Part shown: one piece after another, positions 10,953 to 22,736 of the stretch
How positions within the stretch are numbered: position 1 is the stretch's first letter
Layout: every line of letters starts with the position of its first letter
NCBI RefSeq assembly: GCF_016906535.1
Contig: NC_057376.1
Coordinates: 868,001 to 932,000, forward strand
Length of the DNA: 64,000 nt
From: Rhizoctonia solani
Taxonomy: Eukaryota > Basidiomycota > Agaricomycetes > Cantharellales > Ceratobasidiaceae
Reading direction: 5' to 3'
The notes under the pieces: generated by a model
Told to the model about the DNA's origin: nothing
Database searches by the model: none
The model's input: only the letters and a program-made list of their open reading frames with translations
Translations under genes and position numbers: made by a program

Positions 10953-13900
10953 ATGTTCTCAATCGACTCGAATGCGTTGAATCAGACGCGATTTGTGGTT
11001 CATCCGCTCAAGCCTATCAACTTGTCAACACCCTTTGATAGCACAGAATCTCAATCTCCTGGAGAAACCACGCGCATATCGGATTCGGATTCAGATTCTA
11101 ATCAATCGGGCGATGTTCAATTGGAGGATGACGAACCTGACGTATGGACCGTCAAGGCCAGCGAGGGTATTGCCAAGAACTCGGTGCGTAGTATTGTCGT
11201 CAAACTTGGCACAAGAATAACATCCAGACAGACGTTCTCTTGGGATGCACCGGTCAAAGGTCTTCCAACTCGAAGTGCGTTTTTGTCCGAGCAGTCAGCA
11301 AAGGTGTTTGTTGCTGCGCGGTTCCAGTGAGTGCCCGGTATTCGAAACGTATTATTTTGGTCAATCCGATTAACCGTACTGGCAGTGTTCAACCTCGGCT
11401 GATCTCGGACGGTGACGCTGTCCGACGTTTTATCTCTCCCGCAGACCTATTGTCATCCTTGAGAACTACATTACTTGGAGGAACCTCTCAATTGTTCAGC
11501 TGGGACGAGAGAGATGCTCAGCACACCGTAAGGGTGGAAAACAATGAGTTTGGACAGACCATATTAGTACTAGGGGAGTTGAGTGAAGAAACTACCTCAA
11601 GGTACGTTACCCTGTCCCCTTGGAATGCTCTGATTCACCATTATGAAGTTTGATAGCGCCGCTTCTTGAAATAGGCACATTGATACGGCGCATAGAAAAT
11701 ACTGTATTAGAGTTGCGTAGGCCGTAAGTGGGAACTGGAACTTGTATGCGCTGCCTACTTATTTGATACGTTAGATCGACAGCGGCTGCATCACGGGCAC
11801 TGGCATATTCTCTCCAATCTATAATCAGTTTGATTCAGTCAGAATTGACTACCCGACTTCCCGAGACATTGACCATGGCGTCCTTGTCGCGTTTATCCAC
11901 GAGTTTCAATGATCTTCGATTCGAGCTGACTACTCTGGCCGAATTGTGCCATTGTGTGAGTGGATTAAATGTCTTGCGCTGATTCACACTAACTCCACAA
12001 GAAGCCTCTAAACGAATCTCCTCCTTTCGCCGAGCTTCCTAGCACACAGACATCGCTTCTGGACCACTTGTTTTTGGCCCTGGACCATGCGATATCCCAT
12101 TCTGCTCCGTACAGGACCTCGGCTATGATTGCGTATCTTCTTGTGACCTCGAGCCAAGACTTCAATGACTCGTTAGCTGTGACAATTGGATTGGTATTAC
12201 GATCATCTCGTCCAGCCAAGAGCTTGGTTTCGGGTCATAAAATAGACCTTCCGTCATTTTTCTCTGAGCGGTCAAAACTAGTGCTTGGTAGCGCGGCTCG
12301 AGCGTTGGACATTCTAAGGCGTGCGGATCCCGAGCATCCGCTATGTCGAACAGACTGGGCCTGGAAGGGGCCCGGATGGGGGTGGTTCGACAAAGATCTT
12401 CATGCCGTTGATGCTCTTACTCAAAAGCACATCTTGAATGTTCGAAAGACACTAAATGGATTATACGGAGCTGCTTATGCGATTACAAGTCCCGTTGAGT
12501 CGGAGGACAACGAAAACGAAACACATTCTATTACATCCAAAGATGGCATATCTCCCTCTTCAGAGCCGACCGAAACTACCACGAGTGTGCCGTCTCCATC
12601 TGAGCCAGTGCGCGTATACAAACCTGAGATTGCTACGTTTAGTGTATTCGATCAACCCCCGGGTTCTCATATTCCCGCACCAATAAAAGATATATCGGTT
12701 GCACAGTTCATATCCAACGGTCCTAGGGTGCTTCCTCTTTCTGCTCCTACGCTCCCTCTCTTATTAGACGTTAGCTTACTGGCTCTCCCGCTTGCCCATT
12801 CTCGCCTGATTAGCTCGGCACTGTTTCGTGTGTTTACTGGTCGCCTAGCTTTCAAAGCTCACCTCAAAGTTCTCAGGGGATTTCTTCTCGGTGACGACGC
12901 CAAGTTCTGGTCCCGTCTACGTGGGCTTTATTTGAAGAGGCGGGTATATCTCATGTCAGCGCTGCAGTAGGTCGGGGAATCAGAGCTGGCGTTCGTGTTC
13001 GCCTTGGTATAGCCGACACTACCAGAGACAATATGGCAGATGAACGTGCGGAGCGCGAAGGGCGTTCCCGGGAGTGGGGTGTAGGACTTGCAGTTGGATT
13101 GAGTGACCGGGAGGGTGCAGGAACCTGGCCCCCAGGTGGTGCTGAGTTGGGCTTGCGCCTGAGACATGTTATCGACGACACATTGGGGGTTGGTTGGGGG
13201 ATCGCATCTACTTCAGATTCTGACGACGAGGAATCTGAAACGGCTCGCGAGAGAGGTCCTGAGCGGATTGTCCTGAAGGAAACTCCATGGAGACTCGGCT
13301 TCATATTGAGAGACTTGGAAGAGGAGAGCCCTGAGGGGCGAGCACGATGGCTGAATCCCAATGGTAAGTGAATGCTAAGATGACATCCCAACCTAGGCTT
13401 ACGAAGCCGATGGTATCGCATAAGCGATTGAGTATGTCCTTTATATTCCAGTATATATCCGACTGACATTACGCAGGGCACTTGACTTCCTTTGCTTGGA
13501 CTACAAGCCGCCTGATCCTATAGATGCCATCATAACCCTCGACATTCGGCACAAAATGCATAGAATATTTACGTTTTTACTCCGCCTGTTGCGAGGTACC
13601 ACTCCTCAAATTCAAACATTGTCTACGGCGCAATTCTGACCGCTGGCCCAGTTGAAACAGTCACTCGTATTTTGTTCAACACAATATTCCAAGAAGAAGG
13701 ACTAGACAGCCCACCTGTTCTCCTCATGGCACGATTCAAGATTCAGTCGTTTATCAGTAGCCTAATTGGATACGTTAAAGACATGGCTATCGGATTTCAT
13801 TGGGATTCGTTCCTGGCCAAACTTGATGAAATCGAACGGGAAGACGAGAGTAAAAGTGAATCAACCCTGCCACGAGATCTAAAGAAAGAACGCATGGCTT

Positions 13901-14619
13901 CTGATATATTCGCGGTTCATTCTCATCTCTCAAATACAATGGACCAAATACTGGAGTCATGTTTACTCCGCGCCCGCCAGCGTGCAGTTGGTAACGCACT
14001 CAAGGAGTGCATGGAAGCGGTTCTCGTTCTCGGCAAGCTGGTAGGGGACCGTTGCCGTCAGCATTCCAGCTCATTTCAGGACGAAACATACGAAAAACAG
14101 TTTGTTCTAAATGTCGCCAAAGTTCTACGGCGTTTCGATAGACTGCATAATGCGTTGGTGAGTTAGTTCCCTGAAACCGTGCTCGCATAACAGCCGGTCT
14201 GAAGTGCTTGTAGATTGCCGCTTTGCGTGCATTGGACCTGAAAGGCGTTAGCATTGCGGCAGGAGCCGGTCCTCTATCGACTGATGATATTCAATTACTG
14301 CGAAGACAAGAGGGTGAAAGTGAAGGTATATACGGGCGAATGGCAACTTGGCTTGATCCAGCAGCCCGCTGCACCAAACCAAAAACAATAACCGCCTAAA
14401 TTACAGTCCAACTCGGATCAGGAACACGATCTCTTGGCACTGATCACGGAATTAGAAATTGGCTTCACAACGGAATTTGGCACGGCTATATTATTATGGC
14501 ATTCCACCCCCATGAAACAACCATTCCATATTTACTTGATTCCCAGCAACCCCCCGCATTTCGAACATTGGTGTTATTTCCGCTCATATGTATGCACGCA
14601 CCGACTGGTTGACCGTTAA
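10953..14619 (+). CDS. Gamma-tubulin complex component (GCP5/GCP6-like)
   Basis: Spc97/Spc98-family protein of the gamma-tubulin ring complex, which nucleates microtubules at the spindle pole body. Visible parts are an N-terminal region with DEPDVWTVKASEG, the Grip1-like part SLIAPLLEIGTLIRRIENTV and LTTLAELCH, a long variable insert, and the C-terminal Grip2-like part with FLLRLLR, MARFKIQSFISSLIGYVKDM and the helix HSHLSNTMDQILESCLLRAR. About ten exons. A frame change is needed near GGG 12923-12925, after which LFEEAGISHVSAAVGRGIRA reads on well. The last exon boundary is uncertain because two frames are open: one ends at the listed stop, the other a few codons earlier. Assignment to GCP5 or GCP6 rather than GCP2/3 rests on the large insert and is inference. 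Confidence 0.65.
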
Positions 14620-14624
14620 GCCCC

Positions 14625-14631
14625 CGGCCCG
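14625..14631 (+). promoter_or_regulatory. CGGCCCG motif upstream of pectin lyase 1
   Basis: Exact heptamer CGGCCCG about 335 bp before the start of pectin lyase gene 1. The same heptamer, on either strand, occurs upstream of all pectinase genes in this window. Candidate activator site; no binding factor is known to me. Confidence 0.35.
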
Positions 14632-14867
14632 CAATGTTTATTGCCTCCTTGTAGCCAGGTTGAAGCGAATCGCAATATATGTACGCCGGTGTATGGCCAT
14701 GATACATGCTTCGCGAGCTGAAGATGATTATGTTTTTGATATGTTTGAAGGTTATTTTCTATCATGCCTGGCATGCCGCATGATGAATGTTTTGCAGTGC
14801 GGAGCTAGTGATCGCAACACGGCTTGGTTACCAGATGCACAATCGATTCCGTGTTCAACGGCCTGAG

Positions 14868-14873
14868 TATAAA
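14868..14873 (+). promoter_or_regulatory. TATA box of pectin lyase 1
   Basis: TATAAA in the context GAGTATAAAGCCC, about 95 bp before the ATG; the spacing fits a TATA box with a short leader. Confidence 0.6.
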
Positions 14874-14965
14874 GCCCGTATCACACGGTGAATCAAGCTC
14901 AAACTGCCTTATATCTCTTCTCTTGTTATCTTCAACCTCGTATTACTCACATTCATTTATCGACA

Positions 14966-17107
14966 ATGTCGACCATCCTTTATTCTCTCGTTTCAGCACT
15001 TTTGCTTTCCAATGGCGCTTTTGCTGTCGGTACGCCTTTTGGCTATGCGGCCGGTACCACCGGTGGTGGGTCCGCGTCCCCGGCTGTACCTTCCTCGACT
15101 GCGCAACTCGTCAGCTGGTACGTTGACGATTGTCTCGTTTAGCGTTTGGCACTTAACAGCTGTGATTGCTTCAGGCTCGGCGATAGTACCCCTCGTGTGA
15201 TCCTGCTTGACAAGACGTACGATTTTACCGACTCCGAGGTAACATCTATATCCAGCGACTCTGAAGTAAGGTCTGACTGTTTGTATGTAGGGCTCAGTGA
15301 CTGCCAAAGCTTGTAAGCCTTGGACTTGCTCTCCCAACCCTCAACTGGCGATTGATGCCGTGAGTAACCTCTGATACATGTTTTGCAAAATTACTTATTT
15401 TTCTTGTCTCGAAGAACGAATGGTGCGAGCATTACGAACCCAATGCGGCCATGGTAAGCTTAATTCACATATGGACTATCGGACTTGCACTGACTCAAGC
15501 ATTTCAGACTACCGTTACCTATAAGAAAGCTGGTACTACTGCCATAAAAGTCGCATCGAATAAGACCTTGTTGGGCAAGGGAACCGCCGGAGCAATGTGA
15601 GATATCGATGAAGCCTATGGTAGCCTTCCAAGCTTACCAGTAAACCAATATAGCAAGGGGAAGGGTCTTCGTATTGCTGGTGGCAGCAATATCATCATCC
15701 AGAACATCCGCATATCTGATATCAATGCCCAATTCGTCTGGGGAGGTGATGCTATTAGCATTGACGGCGGTAGCAAAATCTGGGTACGCATGACGAAAAC
15801 TTCAATCGTTTATCCACTGACGGCGTTTATAATTGAATTACTCATTAGATTGACCATAACTACGCAAGTACGCTCACTGGTGCAAATATTATATACTGAC
15901 GTTCTTCGCTTTAGTTCAAGAATGTTGGTCGACAGTTTATTGTGACTGTAAGTATCTACAAGCTGATTTCTCCTAAAGTACTAATTCCCCTTCAGGGCTA
16001 TGGGGCAGCCAAGTCAATCACTATTTCTGACAATGTCTTTGATGGCGCCAGGTGAGTATTTCTTCCGATTTTAAACACTGCATTGCTGACTATTTTCTTA
16101 GCACCTATTCGTAAGATTGAACACACCTTGAGAGATCCCTGAAACTAATCTACCGCCACTTGTTTATGTAGTGCGACGTGCAACGGTGAGTCGTTCAGAA
16201 TATCCTAAAACTGTCAATGGCTTATAGGTTTGCAAAGGGCGTCACTACTGGGCTTTGCTCTTCACAGGTGCTTCGGATTCAATTACTCTCGCTCGCAACT
16301 AGTGAGTCCTCGCCGTAGTACAACTATCTGGGTAACTAACCACATTGTGTTGTTTAGCCTGTACCAGACTTCGTAAGTAGTATTTCGAACCAATATCTCC
16401 GTATGCTAATGCAATAACTTAGTGGCCGAGGCCCCAAGCTAGGTGGAACTAGCGGCTACTCTCGTGAGTATCACAGTACTAGAATCGAATAATGATTAAA
16501 TATTTATTAACAGAGTCGGTTCACATTTACAATAAGTTAGTTATCAGAGACTTGCGCTATCAGAAGAACTAATATTTGTGCAGCTACTTTGTTGACATTT
16601 CTGGCCACGCTTTGGATGCTGGTGTCGGGTCCAATGCTCTTGTGGAGGGCAACTACTTCAACAAGGTCGGAGTTTCAACAGATAAGGACTTATATGCTCA
16701 GGCTGGCTGATTCGAGATAACTGATATTTTAGGTCACCGAGCCATCAACATCCGGGACTCAAGGATCTGTGTTTGCTCCCAATGATGCTACCACCGCCGC
16801 TCAATGCAGCTCTCATATTGGCCGTAAATGCGTTGCCAACACTTTGTGAGTAGTAACACTCCAGGCGACGATACATAGAAGTGGCTTATCCCTGTTTTCT
16901 AGGCTTTCATCCGGCACTCCCAACCGGAAAGAGACTGGAGGAGTTTCTACTTTCAAGGGTGTGGTACGTAGATATCTTCAAATGGATTATACCGTCATTG
17001 AATTACCGAAATTTTCATAGTCTGCGGTTACTGGCGCAACAGTTATGGAGTCCTCACAAGTTGGGACCTACGTACAAGCTCATGCTGGGCTTGGCAAGGT
17101 CAATTAA
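14966..17107 (+). CDS. Secreted pectin lyase 1 (PL1)
   Basis: Cleaves methyl-esterified homogalacturonan by beta-elimination (EC 4.2.2.10) outside the cell. The start ATG gives a signal peptide MSTILYSLVSALLLSNGAFA, cut before VGTPFGYAAGTTGGG; an earlier ATG at 14888 only adds an unlikely leader. Right-handed beta-helix signatures in order are [75 protein letters not shown] and SGRGPKLGG (the catalytic arginine region), then GHALDAGVGSNALVEGNYF. The NGRHYW and GRQxIV elements match pectin lyases rather than pectate lyases. The gene is split into about fifteen exons, some only 9-15 nt. No frame break was found. It is followed 1 kb downstream by a close paralogue in the same direction, indicating tandem duplication. 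Confidence 0.92.
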
Positions 17108-17960
17108 ACGAGCCGGCCTGTTCAACGGTTCACTTATGATATAGTCATGTAATACAAAGATGGTATAATTAACGCATATATGCATCCATAGTTCGCCTGT
17201 CTCTCGTGATTTGAAAACCAGCCGGCTACCATAGCCCTAGATTTTAATAATAGCCACATGCTCATTCTTGGCAAACCCACGTACGCTGACCTAAACTTGC
17301 GATCTCGGCACATTTATTGTATTTGTAAACTCTTGCTGGCGAGCCTGGGATCAATGAGCTACCGCACTTACAGAGCCGAATTCCTTGGCTCGGTGTTTAG
17401 ACATACTACGTAGCAAATGACTGAGTTGAATTCTCACTTTACCTCATTATGGGATTCTGTCAAGTTCTACTTTCTTCCGCTTCAGGTAAAAGAAAGCAAT
17501 GCGGATGATGGTTCAACCTCTTTTTATACTTCTTTCGGCTAGCCGAATTATACAGGTTATTTCTAACATTGCACGTTAGTCCTATCCATTTGCAACGGCC
17601 ACCACGGTCGTGTTGATATGAATCTACCACAGCGGAGCTTGTGTTTAATGGCTTTCTAGATGTTTGAGCATATCTCGGGTAAGCATATGGTCAACCAAAA
17701 GAGTCAGCCGCCCGTATCACGGCAATGCTAGTACCGCCTGATGGGCCGGGTGAGGACAGTTGATGACAAAAACGGTTCTCATTGTCTATGTTGTCATGTG
17801 CCTAATTTACTTTTCCAAATCGATACAGTACCCTAGGTCTCTTGGAATGTCGTCCATCCTTTCGAAGCGGTTCTCATAATTGACGTGGCCTTGGAAGCTG
17901 GAACTACACTACCTTAACGTGAGCGGAGTATCCAATCGAGTTTACTGCGGTAAAACCTGA

Positions 17961-17967
17961 CGGGCCG
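17961..17967 (-). promoter_or_regulatory. CGGCCCG motif upstream of pectin lyase 2
   Basis: CGGGCCG on the plus strand (CGGCCCG on the minus), 128 bp before the ATG and about 40 bp upstream of the TATA box. Part of the set shared by the pectinase genes. Confidence 0.4.
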
Positions 17968-18007
17968 CCTGTATGGGGTTAACGGATCAGTACACAATTT
18001 TGCCGAT

Positions 18008-18014
18008 TATAAAA
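18008..18014 (+). promoter_or_regulatory. TATA box of pectin lyase 2
   Basis: TATAAAA about 80 bp before the ATG, in the context GATTATAAAAGGAC. Confidence 0.65.
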
Positions 18015-18094
18015 GGACGAATAATTTACCCTAGACTAAGCAACACGTTCAAGGTACACCCAAAATAAGCCCCTTCTCTCCGTCACACCATATC

Positions 18095-20246
18095 ATGTAT
18101 ATTGCTTTAAACCCCTTCATCGCTGCGTTACTTTGCGTTCGCGGAGCTCACGCTGTAGGGACCGCATTTGGTTATGCTAGCGGGACCACAGGAGGTGGCT
18201 CTGCTGCTGCTGCAGTTCCCACTTCTACTAGCCAGTTGGTTAGCTGGTAAGCTAAGTCCATAAATAGCGTAGTAACAGATCTGATTTCTTCTCGAAGGCT
18301 GGGTGATAGTACTGCTCGTACCATTTTACTTGACAAAATCTTTGACTTCACTGATAGTGAGGTATGTACATGTCTGAAATTGGTCTAATGGTCTTCTAGT
18401 TGGCTCAACGTTCTGCTTCAAGGGATCCGTCACTGGTACCGCATGCGCCGCTTGGACTTGCAGTCCAAATCCTCAATTAGCAATCAACCAGGTATGATTT
18501 AGGGTTTCAGTCGGGACCGCGCCTTAAAAAGCTTACAAAATCCAGAATAACTGGTGTGACAACTACTATCCCAGTGCATCCAAGGTGAATATCATGTATT
18601 TGTTATCACCCAAGATTTAACCCTTGGGCGACCATAGTCTACCGTCACATACAAGAAGGCTGGTGTTAGTGCAATCAAGGTTGCTTCAAATAAGACGTTG
18701 CTCGGAAAAGGAACCGCTGGTGGAATGTGAGTTTATAAATACCCCTGAAGTCCGCTACGTTACTAAATGTATCTTTAGTAAAGGCAAAGGTCTACGCATT
18801 GCTGGAGGAAACAATATTATTATACAAAATATTCGTATTTACGATCTGAATCCCCGGTTCGTCTGGGGGGGTGATGCTATCACTATCGATGGCGGTAGTA
18901 ACATTTGGGTGAGCTTTCTATGTAGCACTTAATCATTGTATATCACTCACACTTTTATTAGATTGATCATAACTATGTGAGCCCATCTATCAATTCAATA
19001 GAGCTACTTACCAACAGTATCGTTAGATCCAAAATATTGGTCGCCAAATGATCGTAACCGTATGTAATAGGTCTTTGATAACAGGGCTACGCTAATACTC
19101 TTAAACCAGGGTTATGGCTCTGCCCAGAAGGTCACCATTTCTAACAACGTCTTTGAAGGTTCAAGGTAAGTTTTGATGCTGGAGCTCTATTGTCCCTTTC
19201 TGACAACTTCATCTTTTAACCTGTAGTACTTACTCGTGAGTACCCACAACAATGTTTCTTCTTCGTTAGCCAAGTTCACATTCCGCCATGTTAATTCAGT
19301 GCAACTTGCAATGGTGAGAGTTTTGTACTATAGACTCCTTTCGATAAACAAAGGCTAACTAGTTTTTAGGGCGTCACTACTGGGCACTCTACTTTACAGG
19401 CGCCTCTGACACTATTACATTTGCACGCAACTAGTAAGTTCCGCTTTTACGCCCTAATTATAAAATTGGATGCTAAATATGTCTGGGTAGCATTTACATG
19501 ACATCGTGAGTGACGGCCTGATACTGGTGTACGGTGACTTACTTGAGTGTCTTAGTGGTCGTGGCCCCAAGATTGGAGGTACTAGCGGATACAATCGTGA
19601 GTTGGATTAAATTATCGTTAATTATGAGTGAAACAAACACAGCTCTTGTCAGAACTTGTTCACATGTATAACAAGTATGAAGCATTTTTGGTTAGTATGC
19701 GAACTATAGCTAATATGCTACCACCGCAGTTACTGGGTCAGCGTCGCTGGACATGCTCTGGACGCTGACACTGGTGCAAAGGTTATTTTGGAAGGCAACT
19801 ACTTTAACACTGTAAGCAAATAAACCTATTAAAGCACCACATTTGATGATTTACACGAAGTCAAATAGGTGACCACACCTTCACTGGCAGGATCTTCGGG
19901 TGTTGTATATGCTCCTATAGATTCCAGTGCCTCTTCCGCCTGCAGCTCATACCTTGGAAGGACCTGTTATGCCAACACTTTGTACGTTGATAAGATCCAC
20001 GGGTTGAAAAGTAATACTACTAACTCAACACAACGGTACAGGCTCTCCTCAGGAAGCCTTAACCAGAAAGATACTTCTGCTCTATCTGCGTTCTCTTCTG
20101 CGGTAAGTTTACTACACTAGTCTGGCCAACTGGTCACAAATTCTAATCCTTAACTCCAGTCCGTTGTCAAATCCGCGTCTATTATGGCAGCATCTTCAGT
20201 TGGCTCTTACGTCCAGGCAAATGCTGGCCTTGGAAAAATTAACTAG
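18095..20246 (+). CDS. Secreted pectin lyase 2 (PL1), tandem paralogue
   Basis: Paralogue of the preceding pectin lyase with the same domain order. The signal peptide is [20 protein letters not shown], then [16 protein letters not shown]. Core motifs are [69 protein letters not shown] and SGRGPKIGG, then [20 protein letters not shown]. The end is [13 protein letters not shown]. The exon layout is the same as in paralogue 1, including a 9-nt and a 14-nt exon, so duplication came after these introns were in place. Differences lie mainly in the C-terminal 60 residues ([20 protein letters not shown]). The frame is intact. Same expected activity, secretion route and probably regulation as its neighbour. 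Confidence 0.92.
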
Positions 20247-20513
20247 CTTTAGGCCCATGATCTATGCTTTGGTTATAGGAACTCGGTACACTGATTGTAT
20301 TGGAATCGTTTATACGCAAGCAAATATATTCCTGTTTGAGACAATCTGAAAGTTGTGTCCTGGGGCCGTACAATCTTTTATTCGCATGATGATCATAGGG
20401 GTTTGCATACGACGCTCCCATTAGAAGTAAATCTGGTGTGTGCACTGAAATCTAATCTAGTAGCACTTTAGGATTGATTCACATGCATATAGAGTCATGG
20501 GGCGGTTCATGAG

Positions 20514-20520
20514 CGGCCCG
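20514..20520 (+). promoter_or_regulatory. CGGCCCG motif, polygalacturonase promoter, copy 1
   Basis: Exact heptamer about 300 bp before the polygalacturonase ATG, in the context ATGAGCGGCCCGACAT. Confidence 0.4.
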
Positions 20521-20636
20521 ACATCTATTTTTAGAATAGTTTACTAGCTCTGGTAGTTGAGTGCATCGGTTCATTTACGCCGAGAAGCTTTGATAAGCTG
20601 TCGAGTATTCTTCTTAATCAGAACTATAGAATCAAC

Positions 20637-20643
20637 CGGCCCG
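20637..20643 (+). promoter_or_regulatory. CGGCCCG motif, polygalacturonase promoter, copy 2
   Basis: Second exact copy, about 175 bp before the ATG, in the context CAACCGGCCCGCTAAT. Same orientation as copy 1 and 123 bp from it. Confidence 0.4.
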
Positions 20644-20754
20644 CTAATATTAAGAAATCTAGCAGGCGATACGTAGCCCTTGGGCAAGGCACCACCCTGT
20701 CTAATCTGTCGGACCGGTTGTTTTAACAACAGCAAGAAATATGGTCAGAGAGGC

Positions 20755-20761
20755 TATATAT
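20755..20761 (+). promoter_or_regulatory. TATA box of polygalacturonase
   Basis: TATATAT, 55-61 bp before the ATG. Confidence 0.5.
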
Positions 20762-20815
20762 TAACCCCCATCGATCCTAGTGAATCTCAACCTCATTCAA
20801 GAAATCCTTCATATC

Positions 20816-22515
20816 ATGTTCTCAACACTCTCACCTCTTTTATTTAGCCTGCTCTGCGCCGACTACGCGGTCTCCCAGGATTGTGTTGGCACCATATCTT
20901 CCGTGGACGATGTGGCAATAGCAGTCAAGTGCAAAACCGTGAATATCAATGCCTTTACTGTGCCACCAAATGTTACATTCAACCTCTCTCTCTTGGATAA
21001 TACAATTGTCAACATGCTCGGAAATGTGTCTTTTGGAGTATTTAATTGGGCTGGTTAGTGCATATTTAGTACACCAATAGAAATACTTACACACCTTTCC
21101 ATTTTAGGGCCATTGTTTCAAGTAAGGTAAAGTATCCACCATCCGATTTTCTGATCAAGATGTCTCAAAACCAACTTTTCCGCTTACCATAATAGTGGGA
21201 AGCAAGTTTTGTGTAAGTAGTCATAGACCAGTGTCTATCAACCGTCCATTCCCTCGACTAATGTACTGTTCCAAAGTTAATGGCAATGGCTACTTCTTCG
21301 ATGGGAACGGTCCAGCCTACTGGGACGGATTAGGAGGGAACGGAGGGGTTATTAAGCCACATCCCATGATGAAGTAATTCAACTTGCACTGTACTCTGTT
21401 GTTAAACCTGATGTGCGATTTATTAGGATCAAAATATCAGGGCTTTTTACGGTATGACCGCAAAGATTATTTCCGAACGGCCCCTCAATTAACTGGAATT
21501 TAGAAAGTTGGGGTACTTAACTCGCCCGCGCATACATTCAGTATATCGAATCCCGCCCCTTTAACCATCTCCCATATAACTATCGATAACTGTAAGCATA
21601 CATGATTGGAAACATGCATTACATTGTCTAATATCTAGGTTATAGCACTCGGAGCTTATCCAAACGCTAACAGTAGCGGGAAGCCGGCTGGACACAACAC
21701 AGATGGATTCGACTGCGTAAGTTTAAATCGATCCACCCATCCTTGTCCTCATAAACTTAAACCTCCGACAGTCGACTACTAATTTGGTCATCGAAAACAG
21801 TTTGATAATGAATCAGGATGACTGTATTGCAATCAACAAAGGCAACAACATTACCTTCCACAAAAATACCTGTGTTGGCGGCCATGGAATCTCGGTTGTA
21901 AGTAGGGCGTATTGATATTCTTACTCAGCTCACGCATGAACTAGGGCTCTATTGATAGTAACGTAGTCGCATCAAACATTCAAATTACCGGGAATACTAT
22001 AATTAATAAGTGAGCGACTTCCAGGCTTTCACAACTGTACTAACCCCAAAATGTGCTTCAGTGACCAAGCCCTGCGAATCAAGACGAAAGCTGCTGCAAC
22101 TAACTCGACAGTTACGAACATCACTTTCTCCGGGAATACAGCAACTGGATGCAGCGATTTTGGTGTAATAATTGACCAGAGCTATTCAGCAACCTTGGGC
22201 ACTCCAGGTGATGGGGTAGCGTTATCGGTAAGCGAACCAATCGTTTGACTGTTGGTCTAGTTGGGTGTGTTAACACTACCTCAGAATGTCAAATTCGTTG
22301 GTACTATGAACACGATTCATGTGAATGATACTGCAAGGCGTGTTGCAGTAAATTGCGGAAATTCATCTTGCATTGGTACCCATTCCCACTATGAAGTTTT
22401 GGGTAGACATATTAACCCCATTTCGCTAGGTGTGTGGGATTGGAATAAGCTAAATGTCACAGGAGGTATCTTTGGCCCTGTCAATTACGCAGGGATCACC
22501 AACTGGAGCCAGTAA
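20816..22515 (+). CDS. Secreted endopolygalacturonase (GH28)
   Basis: Hydrolyses alpha-1,4 bonds in de-esterified homogalacturonan (EC 3.2.1.15) outside the cell. The signal peptide is [20 protein letters not shown]. All four family hallmarks are present in order: NTDGFD, DDCIAI, GGHGIS and RIKTKA, so the three catalytic aspartates, the histidine and the substrate-binding Arg-Lys are kept. Other matches are [17 protein letters not shown] and the ending [22 protein letters not shown]. Roughly eight exons. An intron of about 55 nt inside the last open frame (starting GTACCC after NSSCIG) must be removed to restore the usual C-terminus, although it has no stop codon. Neighbour to the tandem pectin lyases, same strand. 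Confidence 0.93.
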
Positions 22516-22736
22516 CAAGGATACTTGGAATTCATAGTGTATCGGGTTTGGAGACTTGAGTATATGCGTGGCCAGTCTTTGTTAGTGACGATCCCTCATG
22601 CACCATAGTCCGAACGCTTGGATTACACAATATCATTAAATCCAAAGTACATGGTATTCCAGTGTTTATCATATAGTATAGGTAATGTCGTACAAGTTGG
22701 GAATGGCGTAATTAATCGTGGGGTACATGAATACTT

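Larger units (their letters stand above)
17108..18094. other. Spacer between tandem pectin lyase genes
   Basis: About 990 bp of AT-rich sequence without a supportable gene. Its right end is the promoter of pectin lyase 2 (TATA at 18008, CGGGCCG at 17961, a related TGGGCCGGG near 17742). Confidence 0.55.
20247..20815. other. Promoter region of polygalacturonase
   Basis: About 570 bp after pectin lyase 2. No gene is visible. It holds two copies of CGGCCCG and a TATATAT box before the polygalacturonase start. Confidence 0.55.

Noticed and set aside
14888..14965. Earlier ATG for pectin lyase 1
   Set aside because: It would put 26 residues before a complete signal peptide; the second Met at 14966 starts directly at the hydrophobic core and lies at the right distance from the TATA box.
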